Origin: Lagopus muta
Taxonomy: Eukaryota; Chordata; Aves; Galliformes; Phasianidae
NCBI RefSeq assembly: GCF_023343835.1
Contig: NC_064436.1
Location: forward strand, 70,857,545 to 70,921,544
Length of the DNA: 64,000 nucleotides
Direction: 5' to 3'
Shown here: piece by piece, positions 26,385 to 40,400 of the stretch
How the letters are laid out: the number at the start of each line of letters is the position of its first letter
Position numbering within the stretch: position 1 is the first letter of the stretch
Notes under the pieces: generated by a model
Seen by the model: only the letters and a program-made list of their open reading frames with translations
Databases searched by the model: none
Told to the model about the DNA's origin: nothing
Program-made: the position numbers and the translations under genes

Positions 26385-26388
26385 ATGA
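26233..26388 (+). other. Possible uORF overlapping the INO80B start (ATGA)
   Basis: An ATG inside the YY1 motif opens a 51-codon frame whose TGA at 26386-26388 overlaps the INO80B ATG at 26385-26387. If transcription starts upstream, this is a termination-reinitiation layout. If YY1 positions the TSS on the motif, it may be untranscribed. Confidence 0.4.
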
Positions 26389-28124
26389 GCAAAGCGTGGC
26401 GGCGGGGCAGGATGGAAGGCGGCGAGCACGGTGAGGCCGGGGCCGGGCAGAGGGGCTGCGGCTCCTTCGGGCTTTAGGCGAGGGTCCGCTCCCGGCTCGG
26501 GGCCTCATGGCGGCTCCCGCAGGTGAGGAGGACGATGGCGGCGGGCACGGCGCGCACAAGAAGAAGCACAAGAAGCACAAGAAGAAGCACAAGAAGAAGC
26601 ACCACCACGAGGCCGCGGCAGTGCCCGAGGCCCCGCAGCCCACGGCCGCCCCGCGGAAACCGCAGCTGAAGCTGAAGATCAAATTGGGGGGGCAGATCCT
26701 GGGCACCAAGAGGTGAGGGCGAAACCTCCCCCCAGAGCCAGGGGCTGCGCTCTGCCCCACCGGGCCCTTCGTCGTGTCTCCACAGGGATGGTGGGAAGGG
26801 CATCCTGGGGTTGGATCGCGGTCCCTGGCGTTGGATCGCGGTCCCTGCCTGGCTGGGCCCCCAGTCCCATGTCCGTGGGGAGGTCCTGGCGCTGGGACCA
26901 GCCTGGCTCCTGCCCCGTGTCCCCATATCCCAGCAGCACAGTCTCGCAGGTTGGTGCCCCCCAGCTCTGCCCGACCTCAGGGGCAGCGCATTTCCCCCCC
27001 TGCAGTGTGCCCACCTTCACCGTGGTCCCCGAAGCACAGAGTTCCCCCTCCCCGCTGATGGTGGTGGACGAGGAGGATGAGCCCACCGAAGGAGTGCCCA
27101 TTGAGCAGTACCGGGCCTGGCTGGGTAAGCACTGGGGGGAAGAGAGTGGGGGGAGGAGGTGGGCTGGGGGGCCTGAGGCAGGGCTGGGCTGGTACTCGTC
27201 CCCTCCTGCAGGCTTTGGGTGGGCTGGGAGTGCCCCCACACTGGGCACTGGGCCCCGTTGAGCGAGGTTTCCGCACCAGTGGGCAGCGTGGGTCGTCCAC
27301 CGTGGTGTGGGGATGACGCCACCCCAGGACAGAGCGAACGTGGCTTTTCCTACGGTGATTCTCTGTCCTTCACCGCCCGGCTCAGATGAGGACAGCAACC
27401 TGGACCCCTCCCCCTTGCCGGACCTGGACTCGGAGAGTTGCTTCCCCACCCGCGAGGATGAGGAGGAGGAAGAGGAGCGTTGGCTGGACGCCCTGGAGAA
27501 GGGCGAGCTGGACGACAACGGAGAGCTCAAGAAGGAAGTGGACGAATCCCTGCTGACGGCACGGCAGGTGAGGGGCGGGATGGGGCTTGGGGGGGGGCAG
27601 CAGCTCAGGGCTGGGTGCCGCGTGCCGCTGCCTTACATCGCCGTGCCCCGCAGAGAGCCCTCCTGCACAAGCAGCAGAGCCAGCCGCTGCTGGAGCTGCC
27701 CATGGGCTACAAGGCCAAGGAGCTGACGGAGGAGATGCTGGTGAAGCGCGAGGAGCGGGCGCGCAAACGGCGCCTGCAGGCGGCCAAGAAGGCGGAGGAG
27801 AACAAGAACCCAAACCATCGAGCGGCTCACCAAGACCCACAAAGCCAAAGTGAAGGCGCTGCGGGAGCGCCGCACCCCCGGCCGGACCGCCTGCCCCGTG
27901 GTGCAGTACCGCAACGCCGCCGATCTCATCACCGTCTCCTTCCCCGCGGGCGCCGCGCTGCCCGCTGCTGCCCAGCACCGCCCCCCCCGGTGCCGCCGGC
28001 CGCGCTCTGCGGGGTCAGCGGCTGCGCCAACCGCCGCCGTTATTGCTGCTCCCGCACCGGGCTGCCGCTCTGCAGCCTGGCCTGCTACAAGCGCAACCTG
28101 CAGCTGCAGGAGGCCGCCGCCTGA
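26385..28124 (+). CDS. INO80B: INO80B, INO80 chromatin-remodelling complex subunit B (Ies2)
   Basis: Exons: 26385-26430, 26523-26712, 27006-27124, 27386-27567 and 27654-28124, about 335 residues. The start MSKAWRRG matches human MSKLWRRG. A Lys/His tract (KKKHKKHKKKHKKKHHH) precedes KPQLKLKIKLGGQILGTKSV. SPSPLMVVDEEDEP, RWLDALEKGELDDNG and TEEMLVKREERARKRRLQAA form the PAPA-1-like region. A HIT-type zinc finger (CGVSGCANRRRYCCSRTG, CSLACYKRNL) ends the protein. The subunit activates INO80 ATPase in the nucleus. The last exon shows two opposite one-base discrepancies: an excess C near 27809-27811 (NKN then expected QTIERLTKT) and one missing C in the C8 run 27981-27988. Together they restore the frame. 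Assembly error is likely because both flanks are conserved. Confidence 0.95.
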
Positions 28125-30716
<2,592 letters not shown>

Positions 30717-30755
30717 TGACCGCAACGCGGGCGGCGACGAGCGTCACATCCGAGC

Positions 30756-30761
30756 TTTATT
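30756..30761 (-). terminator. AATAAA polyadenylation signal, MOGS
   Basis: Plus strand TTTATT, only 40 bp past the MOGS stop codon, so the 3' UTR is very short. Confidence 0.8.
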
Positions 30762-30800
30762 GGCGGCGGAGGACCGGAGCCCCGGGCCCTGAGGAAGCCG

Positions 30801-33512
30801 CTAGTAGTCCTCGGCCATCGCCAGCACCACGAGCGCCGACCAGCCGGTGAAGGGGTGCGAGCCCTGCCCCCTGCCCGTGCTGTCGCTGTAGTGCTCCCAC
30901 AGGTAGCCGCTCTCGGCGTACTGCCGGTACAGGTTGCCGATCAGGTTGTGCCGCAGCTCCCCGTACAGCCGCTCCGCCCGCTCGCGGTGCGGCCCCGGCC
31001 GGTCGGCGTAGCCGTGCAGCGCCCGCAGCGCCAGGTAGTTGATGTTGACCCACACGGAGCCCCGCCAGTAGGGCGGGTCGTGCTCGGTGTTGCGCCGCAT
31101 GTACAGCGGGCTGTCGCGGGCGAGCGAGCGCAGGCCGAAGGGCGTCCAGAGCCGCCGCTCGTCGCGCATGGCCTCCAGCACGGCGCCCAGCCGAGGGGAG
31201 TCGGGGCGCAGCAGCTGCAGCAGCAGCGGGAAGAGGCTGACGTAGCCCAGGGCGTCCACGAAGCGGAGCCGGGGCGCCTCGCGCACCACCCGCACCACCC
31301 GCGGGGCCGGGGGGGGCCGCCCGGGGGCCGCCCGCACCGCCTCGCGCCGCAGCTCCACCGCCCGGCTGTGGTTGCCGAAGTCGGCGAAGGCGCCGAGCTC
31401 CTCGGCCCAGTGCAGCCGCTCCAGCAGCTCGTTGTCGCTCAGCGCCCTCTCCGCGCGCCGGTACGGCTCCGCCGGTTCGCCCAGCCGCTCGGCCGCCTCC
31501 GCCAGCACCCGGGAGGCCAACGCCATCCAGCAGCGCAGGTCCAGGTGCCGCTCGTCCGCCGAGGGGTGCGAGGCGCGGGGGTAATCGTCCAGCCCCGACG
31601 CCAGCGTCTTGGGGTTGAGGAAGCGCTCGGGGTCGGCGTCGCGGCCGCGCCAGCGGAAGGTGTGGGGCAGCGGGCCGGCCTGCGTGCCGTTGTACCACTC
31701 GTACCAGGCGCGCAGGCGGGGGAAGAGGCGCCGCAGGTACGGCAGCGGGGCGGAGGGCAGCAGCGGCTGCAGCGCCAGGAAGAGCGTGGGGGGGTTGGCG
31801 ACATCGCTGTGCTGCACCACGAACTCGGGCGGCACCTTGGCGCGCGCCTCGTCGCCCAGGATCTGCTCCCGCGGGATCCAGCCCTCGGCGTTCATCAGGT
31901 CCAGCCAGTGCGCCAGCACCTCGCGGCTCAGCTCCGGGTCCCAGCGCGCCAGCAGCAGCTGGTGGAAGCCTTCGTCCCACAGGAAGCCGCGGGGGAAGAA
32001 GGAGCGGGAGGGCACGGCGGTGAAGAGCGAGCTGTCGGGGTAGGGCGCGGGCTGCTCGTGCAGCGGGGAGCGCACCAGGGAGCGCCCGTGGAAGTAGCCC
32101 ATCCCGCCCAGCATGTTGCTGAGCGCCGCCTGCGCGAAGCGGCGCTGCGAGGGGGGGAAGCCTTTGCGTTCCAGCCCGAAGGTTTCCTCGAAGCGCCGCT
32201 CGAAGGCGGCCTGGTGCAGCGCCAGCTCCGCCGTCAGCGCCGGCCCCAGCAGCGCGGCGCGCCGCTCCCGCACGCTGCCCGACTCGAAGGTCACCTCCAC
32301 GCGGGCCGGCGGCCGCAGCGTCACCTGGTGCAGCAGGAGGTGGCTGCGCGGCGCCTCCGCCGTGCCCGGCAGCCCGCGGAACGCGTCCACGGCCACGAAG
32401 CGCTGCCGCGGCCCCTCCGGGGGGGCGAAGACGAAGCGGTCGCTCAAACTGCTCCGCACCACGTCGGTGAGGCGGTGCAGCCCCGGGCTCCACGCGTCCA
32501 GGTAGCGGTAGCTGCGAGCGGAGAGAGGCCGTCAGCACCCCGCGGCGCCGCGGGGCCGGGAGGCACCGGGCCGTTGGGCACCTGCTGTACTTGACGCCCT
32601 CCCCGTCGTCCGCGGTGGGCCTGTGGAAGGTGATCTTGAAGTCGCCCAGCTCCTCCGACGTCCCCGTCACGGCCGCCAGCCGGGTGCCGTCCTCCAGGTG
32701 CGGCCGCAGCTCGCCCTGCCCGTCCGTGGCCACGTAGAAGAAGAGGGAGACCAGAGCGGCCTGGCTGCCCGCGCCCTGCGAGGGAGGAGGCGCGAAGGAG
32801 CGCGGGGCGCCGCGAACTGCCGCGGTCCGTCCTCGGGCTCGCAGCTCCGCGCTCGCGGCACCACGCCGGGCTGCGGCCCCACCTCCGGCCGGGCGGTGAC
32901 GCGCCAGCTCCAGTCCCCGCCGTGCAGCCCCCCGGGCCGCTTAACGAACTCGGTGCGCAGCAGCAGCCCTCGGTCGTGGATGTCCTGCAGGCCGAAGCGC
33001 TCCCCGTCGTGCAGCAGCCAGCCGTAGCGCTGCAGCCCGTCGCTCTGCTCGCAGGTGTGCCGCAGCTCCGCGCCCTCCCGCTGCTGCAGCCACATCAGCC
33101 CTGGGGAGTGGGGGGGGCGGCGGTCAGACCGGACCCGGCCCCCCCGCCCCGCGCCCCCCGCCCCGCACGCACCGGTGACGACGCTGCGGGGGCTGCGGGT
33201 CTTCATGCCGAAGTAGACGTGCGGGCGGTAGGAGCCCCAGAAGCGGTGCGGCGCGGCGTCGGGCCCGGTGGCGCCGGGGGGCAGCGCGGGCGCGGCGGGG
33301 TGCGGGCTGACGGCGCGGGAAGCCGCTCGCCAGCGGCCCCACTGCGCCAGGAGCGCCCCCGCGGCCGCCAGCCCCAACCCCAGCGCCAGCGCCGCCGCCA
33401 GCCCCAGCGCGCCGCGCCCGCCCCGCTCCCCCCGCGCGGCCCCGCGCTCCCGGGCTCGGACCCGCGCCTCCCGGGGACCCTCGGCGCCGCGCCGCCGTCT
33501 CTCCGCCGCCAT
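30801..33512 (-). CDS. MOGS: MOGS, mannosyl-oligosaccharide glucosidase (glucosidase I)
   Basis: Exons 33173-33512, 32883-33100, 32582-32775 and 30801-32511 close exactly to 820 residues (human 837). A basic N-terminal tail and one hydrophobic span (about 37-60) make a type II ER membrane protein. The GH63 lumenal domain follows, with [92 protein letters not shown] and the C-terminal MAEDY. The enzyme removes the terminal alpha-1,2-glucose from Glc3Man9GlcNAc2 in N-glycan processing. The start codon lies only 126 bp from the polyadenylation signal of the upstream PDCD4-like gene on the same strand. No disruption seen. Confidence 0.97.
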
Positions 33513-33637
33513 CTCGGAGACGTCATCGCCCCGCGACCCGCCGGGAAGGACGGAGAGCCGCCGGGCCGCGGCGCCCCCCTGCGGAGCCGCCTGCGGGAGG
33601 ACTGAGCGCGGACGCGGAGCGGGGCTCCCGGCAGAGC

Positions 33638-33643
33638 TTTATT
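33638..33643 (-). terminator. AATAAA polyadenylation signal, PDCD4-like gene
   Basis: Plus strand TTTATT, 42 bp past the stop codon and 126 bp before the MOGS ATG. Confidence 0.8.
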
Positions 33644-33684
33644 GTGCCCGGTGCGGCCCGGCGCTGCGGGGCTCGGCGCGGCGC

Positions 33685-36600
33685 TCACTGCTTCACGCGG
33701 CCCCCGTCGCCCTCGCTGACGAAACGCTTCCGGCCCCTGGGAGGGGGGTGATGGCAGATCCCCGCGTCCCGTACCCGGCGGCCCCCCGGTGCCCCCCCGT
33801 CCCACACAACCGTGCGGGTCTCGTGCGGTGCCCCGCTCCGTGTCCCAAAGCTGGCGGGACCCCGCGGCCTCCCCGCCCCCCTCCTGTACCCGGCAGGGTC
33901 CCACGTCTCCACGTCCCCGTATCCCAAACCTGGCGGTGCCCCGTTTCCCCCCGTGTCCCCCTGTGTCCCCCGTCCCCGTCCCATACCTGGCAGGACAGGC
34001 ATCGCGCAGTGCCCGCGTCACCACGCCGCGCTGACAGCACAGCTCCAGCAGCCGCTCCAGGCGCGCGTGGGCCAGCGGTGCATCCAGGCTGAGGTCAGCC
34101 AGCGCCGCATAGACCCGCTGGAAGCCCTGCAGCCACATCGGTGTCGTTGGTGTCGGTGCCGGTGCTGCCCCGCGCCCCCATCCCGTGCTCACCCGGTTCA
34201 TCTGGTCCAGCGTCACCAACCCGGTCTCCCACAGCACCTGCAGCAGCGTCACCATCGTGGTCACCGGCGCGTCCCCGGAGCCCTCCAGCACCATCACCAC
34301 CGCCTGCAGGGGTCACGCATCAGCGGGGCCGCGGGGCTCCGCAGCGCCGCCCGGCACAGCGCTCACCTCGTACACCAACTCGTGGTGGAAGTGCGGCACC
34401 TCCAGCGCCCGCAGGCAGCGCTCAGCCTCTGACACCTCCCCGCACAGCAGGTACTCACGCAATAACAGGTTCATCTGTGGGACGTGGTGCAGGCACCGGA
34501 CACGGCACGGTGACACAGGGACGTGGAACAGGGACACGGGGATGCAGCACGGGGATGTTGTGCAGGACGAGGGGATGTGGCATGGGGACGTGGGGTGCAG
34601 CAGGGAGGCGTAGCGGGGGATGCTGCACAAGGATGTGGCACAGGCGTATGGCATTGGGATCTGGTGTGGAGATCTGGTGTGGGGATCTGGTGTGGTGTGG
34701 GGATCTGGTGTGGCGTGGGGATCTGGTGTGGGGATCTGGTATGGGGATCTGGTATGGTATGGGGATCTGGTATGGGGATCTGGTATGGGGATCTGGTGTG
34801 GCATAGGGATCTGGTGTGGGGATCGGGTATGGCATGGGGATCGGGTTATGGGGATCTGGTATGGCATGGGGGTCTAATATGGTATGGGGGTCTGGTATGG
34901 GGATCTAGTATGGCATGGGGATCTGGTGTGGGGATCTGGTATGGCATGGGGATCTGGTGTGGGGATCTGGTGTGGGGATCTGGTGTGGGGATCTGGTGTG
35001 GGGATGCGGTGTGGGACACGCATGGGAATGTGGCACAGGGACACGGTGTGGATGCGGGGATGGCACTGTGGGGTTGGTGGCACTGTGAGTGGATGAACAC
35101 AGGGATGGGAGCGGGGACAGCACAGGGGCACAACAAGGAGCACGGCAGGGGACATGCAGGGCGCATCTGGGCACAAGGGGGGGCTGAGGGGATGGGGCAC
35201 AGTGGTGGCCACAGGGATGCACGAAGGGACAAGGCATCAGCACAGCACAGCAGCCAGGCACTGGGAGGTGCTCTGGTTCCCGCTGACCTCCTTCACCAGG
35301 TGCTTGACGGGGCGCTGCCCACCCCCCACACCCCACACGTTGTCCAGCCGGTTGACGTCACGCTTGATGCTGAGCAGGATGGCGGCGCGGTCCAGGGCGG
35401 CCCTGTGGAGCAGCAAGTGAGTGCAGGGCAATGGGGCGGGCAGTGGGGTGAGGGCAGTGGGGTGAGGGCAGCACTCACCTGGCGTGCTCGCAGTCCACGC
35501 GGCCTCTGTAGCGCTCCAGGAAGCCCAGGGGCAGCGCGTGGTCGGCCACCGCGCGGGCAATGAACTGCCCCAGCATCTGTGGGGGGCACAGGGTCAGCAC
35601 GAGGACCCCCAGCCCGCTCTCCGCCGTGGCCCCATCCCCAACCGCACGTCCCTGCCGGCACCTGAGGGGCCTCTGGGGTGTCGAGGATGAGGTCGGGGAG
35701 GTCCCGCAGCATCTTGTCGAAGGCCCAGGCGACGTCCTCAGGGCTCAGCACGCGGCCCACCAGGTCAGACAGCAGCCTTGATGTCAGCTCCCTGTGGCTG
35801 GCTTTGCCCTCCAGCGCCAGTGCCACCGCCAGTGAGGGCACCGCGTGCCGCCGGCCGCCCAGGTTCAGCCCCCGCAGCAGCTCCTGCGCCCAGCACCACA
35901 GCCCCAGTGGGTGCTCACACCCTGCCCCGCGCTGCAGCCTGGTCCCAAATCCCCTCCGGCACTACAGTGCCCCCCATCCCCTTTTCAAGAGACTTCGCTC
36001 CTTCCTGAGGGCTCCCACCAGCCCTGGACCCCCTCCCCGCTGCAAGGCTCTGCCACACGGACCCTCCTTCCCCCCAAGGGTCCCCTCGCCCCCGACGCAC
36101 CACGACCTCGCCGGTGTCCCCGTGCTCAAAGTACTCCAGCACCATGGGCTGCACGTTCTGCTCCAGCTCGTCCTCCTCCAGCTCGGGCACCACGGTGGCG
36201 TAGACCGTGTCCCCCTGCGGGGTCGGACGGGAGGCTCCGGAGAGGCGCCCGCAGCGATGGCTGCGGGGTAGGGGGGGAGGTGGGGGGCAGGGCCGTACCT
36301 GCGCCACTTCATCGTAGTTGGGGTCGCGGGCGTCGGGCTCCTGGTAGCCGTACACCACGCCGGGGGCCCCCCACACGCCTTTACCCCCCGCGCCGCCTGC
36401 AGCGGGCACAGCAGGGGCTCAGCCTGGGGGGGGCACGGCGCGCACCTCGCGGAGGCTGCGGGGCCGCCCTGCGCTCACCTTTCTTGGGCAGCCCGCGGCC
36501 CTTCCCGCCGCGCGATCTGCGGTCGTGCGCTCTGCCCTTGGGGCTGCCGGGTTCGGCGCCCGGCTCCTCGGCCGGCGGCTCCCGGGCGGAGTCCCGGGAC

Positions 36601-36947
36601 GAGGTGCGCCGCAGCCGCCGCTTGGCCTTGGCCTTGAGCCGCGCTTCGTGCAGGAGTTTCTCCGGGGGAGCCCAGAGCCGCGCCCCCCCGGCGCCGTCCT
36701 CCCCCTCTTCTTCTTCCCCCTCCTCTTCTTCCTCCTCCTCCTGCTGCTGCTGCTGCTCCGCGCTCGGGCCCTGCGTGCACGGACGGCCCGTCACCGCGCA
36801 CCCCGACGGGACCCCCGCGACCCCCTCCCACCCACCGGCCCCGGCGGGGAACCCCCGGCACCGCTCCGGGGCTCCGCTCCCGATACTTGCCGAGGCGAAC
36901 GGGGCGCGGGCGGTAGCGCCCGGCTCGGCCGTGCTGGCGGCGGACAT
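33685..36947 (-). CDS. PDCD4-like protein (second vertebrate PDCD4 paralogue)
   Basis: Ten exons close exactly to 508 residues: 36479-36947, 36299-36396, 36101-36214, 35662-35883, 35479-35576, 35288-35402, 34367-34474, 34193-34303, 33987-34126 and 33685-33736. Human PDCD4 has 469. The N-terminus (MSAASTAEPG) is new and carries poly-Q and poly-E tracts. Then come KAKRRLRRTSSRDS, GKGRGLPKKGGAGGKGVWG, two MA3 domains (about 205-325, EYFEHGDTGEV and LALEGKASHRELTSRLLSDL; about 370-490, EYLLCGEVSEAERCLRALEV) and the C-terminal GRKRFVSEGDGGRVKQ. PDCD4 MA3 domains bind eIF4A and block translation initiation. The beta-TrCP degron of PDCD4 (DSGRGDS) reads DSAREPP here. Divergence and location, together with my recollection that chicken PDCD4 maps elsewhere, argue for a separate paralogue. 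Confidence 0.9.
34655..35010. repeat. 14-bp minisatellite (GGGGATCTGGTGTG)
   Basis: About 25 units of GGGGATCTGGTrTG, some with an added TGGCA or TGGTA, lie in the PDCD4-like intron between exons 34367-34474 and 35288-35402. Confidence 0.92.
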
Positions 36948-37450
36948 CCCGGCGGCACCGGGACCGGAGGGAGGGGAAGGGGCGCGCCGCTCGGCCGGAC
37001 CCCGCCCCGCCGCGCGGAGGAAGTGACCGGGAGGAGGCGGCGGCATCATGGGAGCCGTAGTCCCACCGGCACCGGCGGCACCGCGCCAAACAAGCGGGTC
37101 GCGGGGCGGGCGGGGGTCCCGATGGCCCCCGTGCACGCGCGGACACCGCGGGAGCGAATCTCGGATTCAGACCCCGACTCCGCGGATGCTCGGGGCCGGG
37201 ACCCCTGGGCACGACCGCGGGGAGCCGGACACGGAGCGGTCCGGACGGAGCTCGAAGGCGGCGGGGAAGGAGCCCCGCCCGGTGTCCCCGCGGGGGCACC
37301 CACGTAGGACAGCGGCAGCGCCGATGGCAGACGGTGACGGCGCGGGGCGGAGCGCGACGGGTCGGGATGCTCGCGGCCACGGTGCGGGCCCGACCCCCCG
37401 CGCGAGACCCCAGGGACCGGGACAGAAGCCGGAGCTCAGCGCCGCGTCGC
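36948..37450 (-). promoter_or_regulatory. PDCD4-like CpG-rich promoter region
   Basis: About 500 bp of GC-rich spacer separate the PDCD4-like ATG from the CCDC142 polyadenylation signal on the same strand. No coding signal. The spacing suggests the promoter lies here. Confidence 0.55.
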
Positions 37451-37456
37451 TTTATT
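37451..37456 (-). terminator. AATAAA polyadenylation signal, CCDC142
   Basis: Plus strand TTTATT, 11 bp past the CCDC142 stop, giving an extremely short 3' UTR. Confidence 0.75.
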
Positions 37457-37466
37457 TCGGCCGCGC

Positions 37467-40400
37467 TCAGCCCTCGGGGCTCTTGGCCATGCACGGCAGG
37501 CCGGGGACGCGCCAGCGCCGCGCTCCGTGCAGCCGCAGCGCCAACCACTGCTGCTGCCCGCCAGACAGGTAGGACTCGGGGGGGCCGCCGCGGGGCCGGC
37601 CGGGGGGCTCCGAGCCGGGAAGGGGCGGGGGGGGCCCCGCTGAAGGCCCCGCCGCCTCCAGGGTCTCCAGGCTGTGCAGGCTGCTGGCGCCCAGCTCCTG
37701 TGTGCGGGCACCGTGGTTGGAGCCTGGGGGCGAGAGGAGACGGAGTCGGGGGAGGGAGAGCGGCGGGAGCCGTGGGGGCTCCCGGCTTCGTCTCCATCTC
37801 TTTCCCAATCCTCATCCCCATCCCCATCCCCATCGCCCGTCCCATTTCTGTCCCCGTCCCCCCCCAACCCGATCCCCATCCCACCTCCATTCCATCCCCG
37901 TCCCATTCACTCCCCCTCCTCACAGCACTGCCGCAGGGAGGGCCAGCCGTGGGGCGGCAGGTACGCCTTGCCGCTGGGCTGCTGCAGGAGGCAGAGGATG
38001 GCACCGTCCATCTGCTGGAGGACGCGCAGGGAGAGCAGCGCCTGCCTCGTGTCGGGCTCCAGCCCGTACTGCTCGCACTGCACCAGCTGCCGCACCAGCG
38101 CGAAGTCCTGCTGCAGCTGCAGAGCGCCCTGCAGGCTGCGGGCGGCGCTTCAGCACCGACCCGGCGCCCCCCCCGGCTCTCCCCCCTCCCTACCGACTCC
38201 CCCCGGACCTGAACTTGATCTTCTGCGCCAGGATGTGATCCATCCACGCCTCCACGAAGGCCGTCATCACCCGCGCCAACGTGGGCACCTGGGAGTCGCG
38301 GGGCAGCAGCTGCGCGCCCTGCAGCACTTGGCCCAGCACCGTCTGAGCCGCCGCCGCCGCGTAGTCGCTGGGGGAGCTGGGCAGCTCTGCGGAGACACGG
38401 CGTCAGCCCCGTCCGGGCCGGGGGGGGAAAGAGGATGGGGGGCCGCCACCCACCGGCTCGGAGGCCGAGCCTCCAGTGCCTGCCCAGCGGCATGGTCTGG
38501 TCGAAGATCTCCGCCGACATCCGCTTGCAGTCCGTGGAGAAGAGCTTCAACACGTCCCCCGCGAACAGCTGCGAGCGGAGAGGAGCCGATGGGGGGCGCC
38601 TCCGAGCGGCCAAAGCGCTGCCTGCCGCTGCGCTGCCGGCTGCGGGCCCCCGGAGCCCCGGCGGCGGCCGTACCTGGATGCTGGCGGCCGCGGAGCGGAT
38701 CTGCAGGCACAGCCACCGCTCGTGTTGGGAGCGCAGGCGCCGGTGGGGCGCGAGGTGCTGCGGGCCGTCCTCGGGCTCCGGGAAGGCCGCGTCCACCAGC
38801 AGCTCCAGCGCGTCCGTCTCGGCCTTCAGCAGCTGCGGAGCGCACAGCCGTGACCTCAAACCGCCTCCGGGGCCGCGGCGCAGCCCCGCACCGCGCCGAG
38901 CCCCGCGCCCACCTGCAGGTCTCCCTGAGTGACGAGCAGGAACTGCTGCAGGGACCCACGCCGCCAGGTACTGGAAGGCTTTGCCCATCAACCAGGAGCG
39001 CGAGGCCTGAGCCGTAGCCAGGCAGCAGCCCAGCAGCTGCAGGCGCAGGCAGGGCGAGCCGAGGGGGCTGCCTGGAGGCGGAGAGGGGGGGCAGCGTCAC
39101 GCAAGAGCCAACGCGGATCGCCCCCGTCCCCGCGATGCACCGCTCACCCTCCGGGTCGTCCGGCAGGTTCCGCAGGGCGGAGCTCAGGGCCGGGTAGAGC
39201 CGCTGAAGGAGCCGCGCCGTGCCGCTGTGCGCCGCGCCCTCCGAGCGCTCCGGCACCGCGCAGCGATCGCTCAGCCCCGAGCCCAGCGCCAGGGCGAAGT
39301 CTGCGGGGAGACGCGACGCGAGCGGTGCCGGCAGCCGTGAACGGGACCCCCCGCCCCACTTCCACCCCCACGCGTACCTCGGTGCCAGTCGAGCAGGGCA
39401 GCCCGGCACTGCAGCCGCCGGCACAGCCGCCCCAACTCCTCCTCGCACTCCGGGGGGATGCGGGCTGCGAACGGACAGCGCTGAGGAACGGCCCGGGGCC
39501 GCCCGGCTCCCACGTGGTGCCGGCCTTCCGCGGAGGCAGCCGAGCCGCCCCTCCTGCACGTACCGGGACCGAGCGCCAGCTGCAGCTCCCGTGCGACGCC
39601 GGCGGCGCGTCCCGTCCCGCCGGCCGGTAGCTCCAAGCGGGGGCCCAGCGCGGCGCCGGCCGCCTCCCAGCACAGCGGGCGGTACCGGGCGTGCAGAGCC
39701 TCGGCCGCCGCCGCGTGGGTCGCGTCCAACCAGCGCACCGCCTTGCAGGCCGAGCCCGGCCGCGGGGACGGAGCCGCGGGGCTCTCCGTGGGAACGCCGA
39801 GGGCAGGACGCCAAAGGCCGTCGGCAGAGGCCACCAACACCCCCAGCACGGGGCCAACGAGCCGCTCGTCCTCAAGGCACAGCGCCCGCAGCGCCTCGGG
39901 GAGGCTCCGCGCCGCCTCCCGTCCATCCTCCTCCTCCTCCACGACGAAGCCGCCGTCTCCGTGCCGCAGGAGCCGCGCGAGGCTCTCGGCCGCCCGCCGG
40001 CCCCTCTCTGCCGCCAGCAGGGCCAGCACCCGCCACAGGGGGAAGGCGCGGGGCGGCATCCCCGCGGCCCGGTCGGCGCCGGCGGTCGAGCGAGCGGAGC
40101 CCGGCTCCGTATCCAGCTCCGCCAGCACGCGGTTGTAGATCTCCAGACCCTGGAAGAGGTCGGCCAGCTGCGCCGGGGGGGCCCCGTCCCGCGCCGCACC
40201 GCGCAGCGCGGCCTCCAAGCGCTCCTCCAGCAGCCGCGCCGCCTGCAGCGCCAGCAGCTCCAGCGCCCGCCGCATGTGAGCCACGGCCTCGCGCCGCCCC
40301 AGCAGCAGCGGCCGCAGCCACGCGTCGCCCCGCATCCGCCGCCGCAGCGCGGCCCAATGCCCGGCGTGCGTCCGCAGCTCCTCGCACAGCGCCCGCAGCG

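Noticed and set aside
30855-32594. 579-codon plus-strand frame
   Set aside because: Antisense shadow of the GC-rich MOGS last exon.
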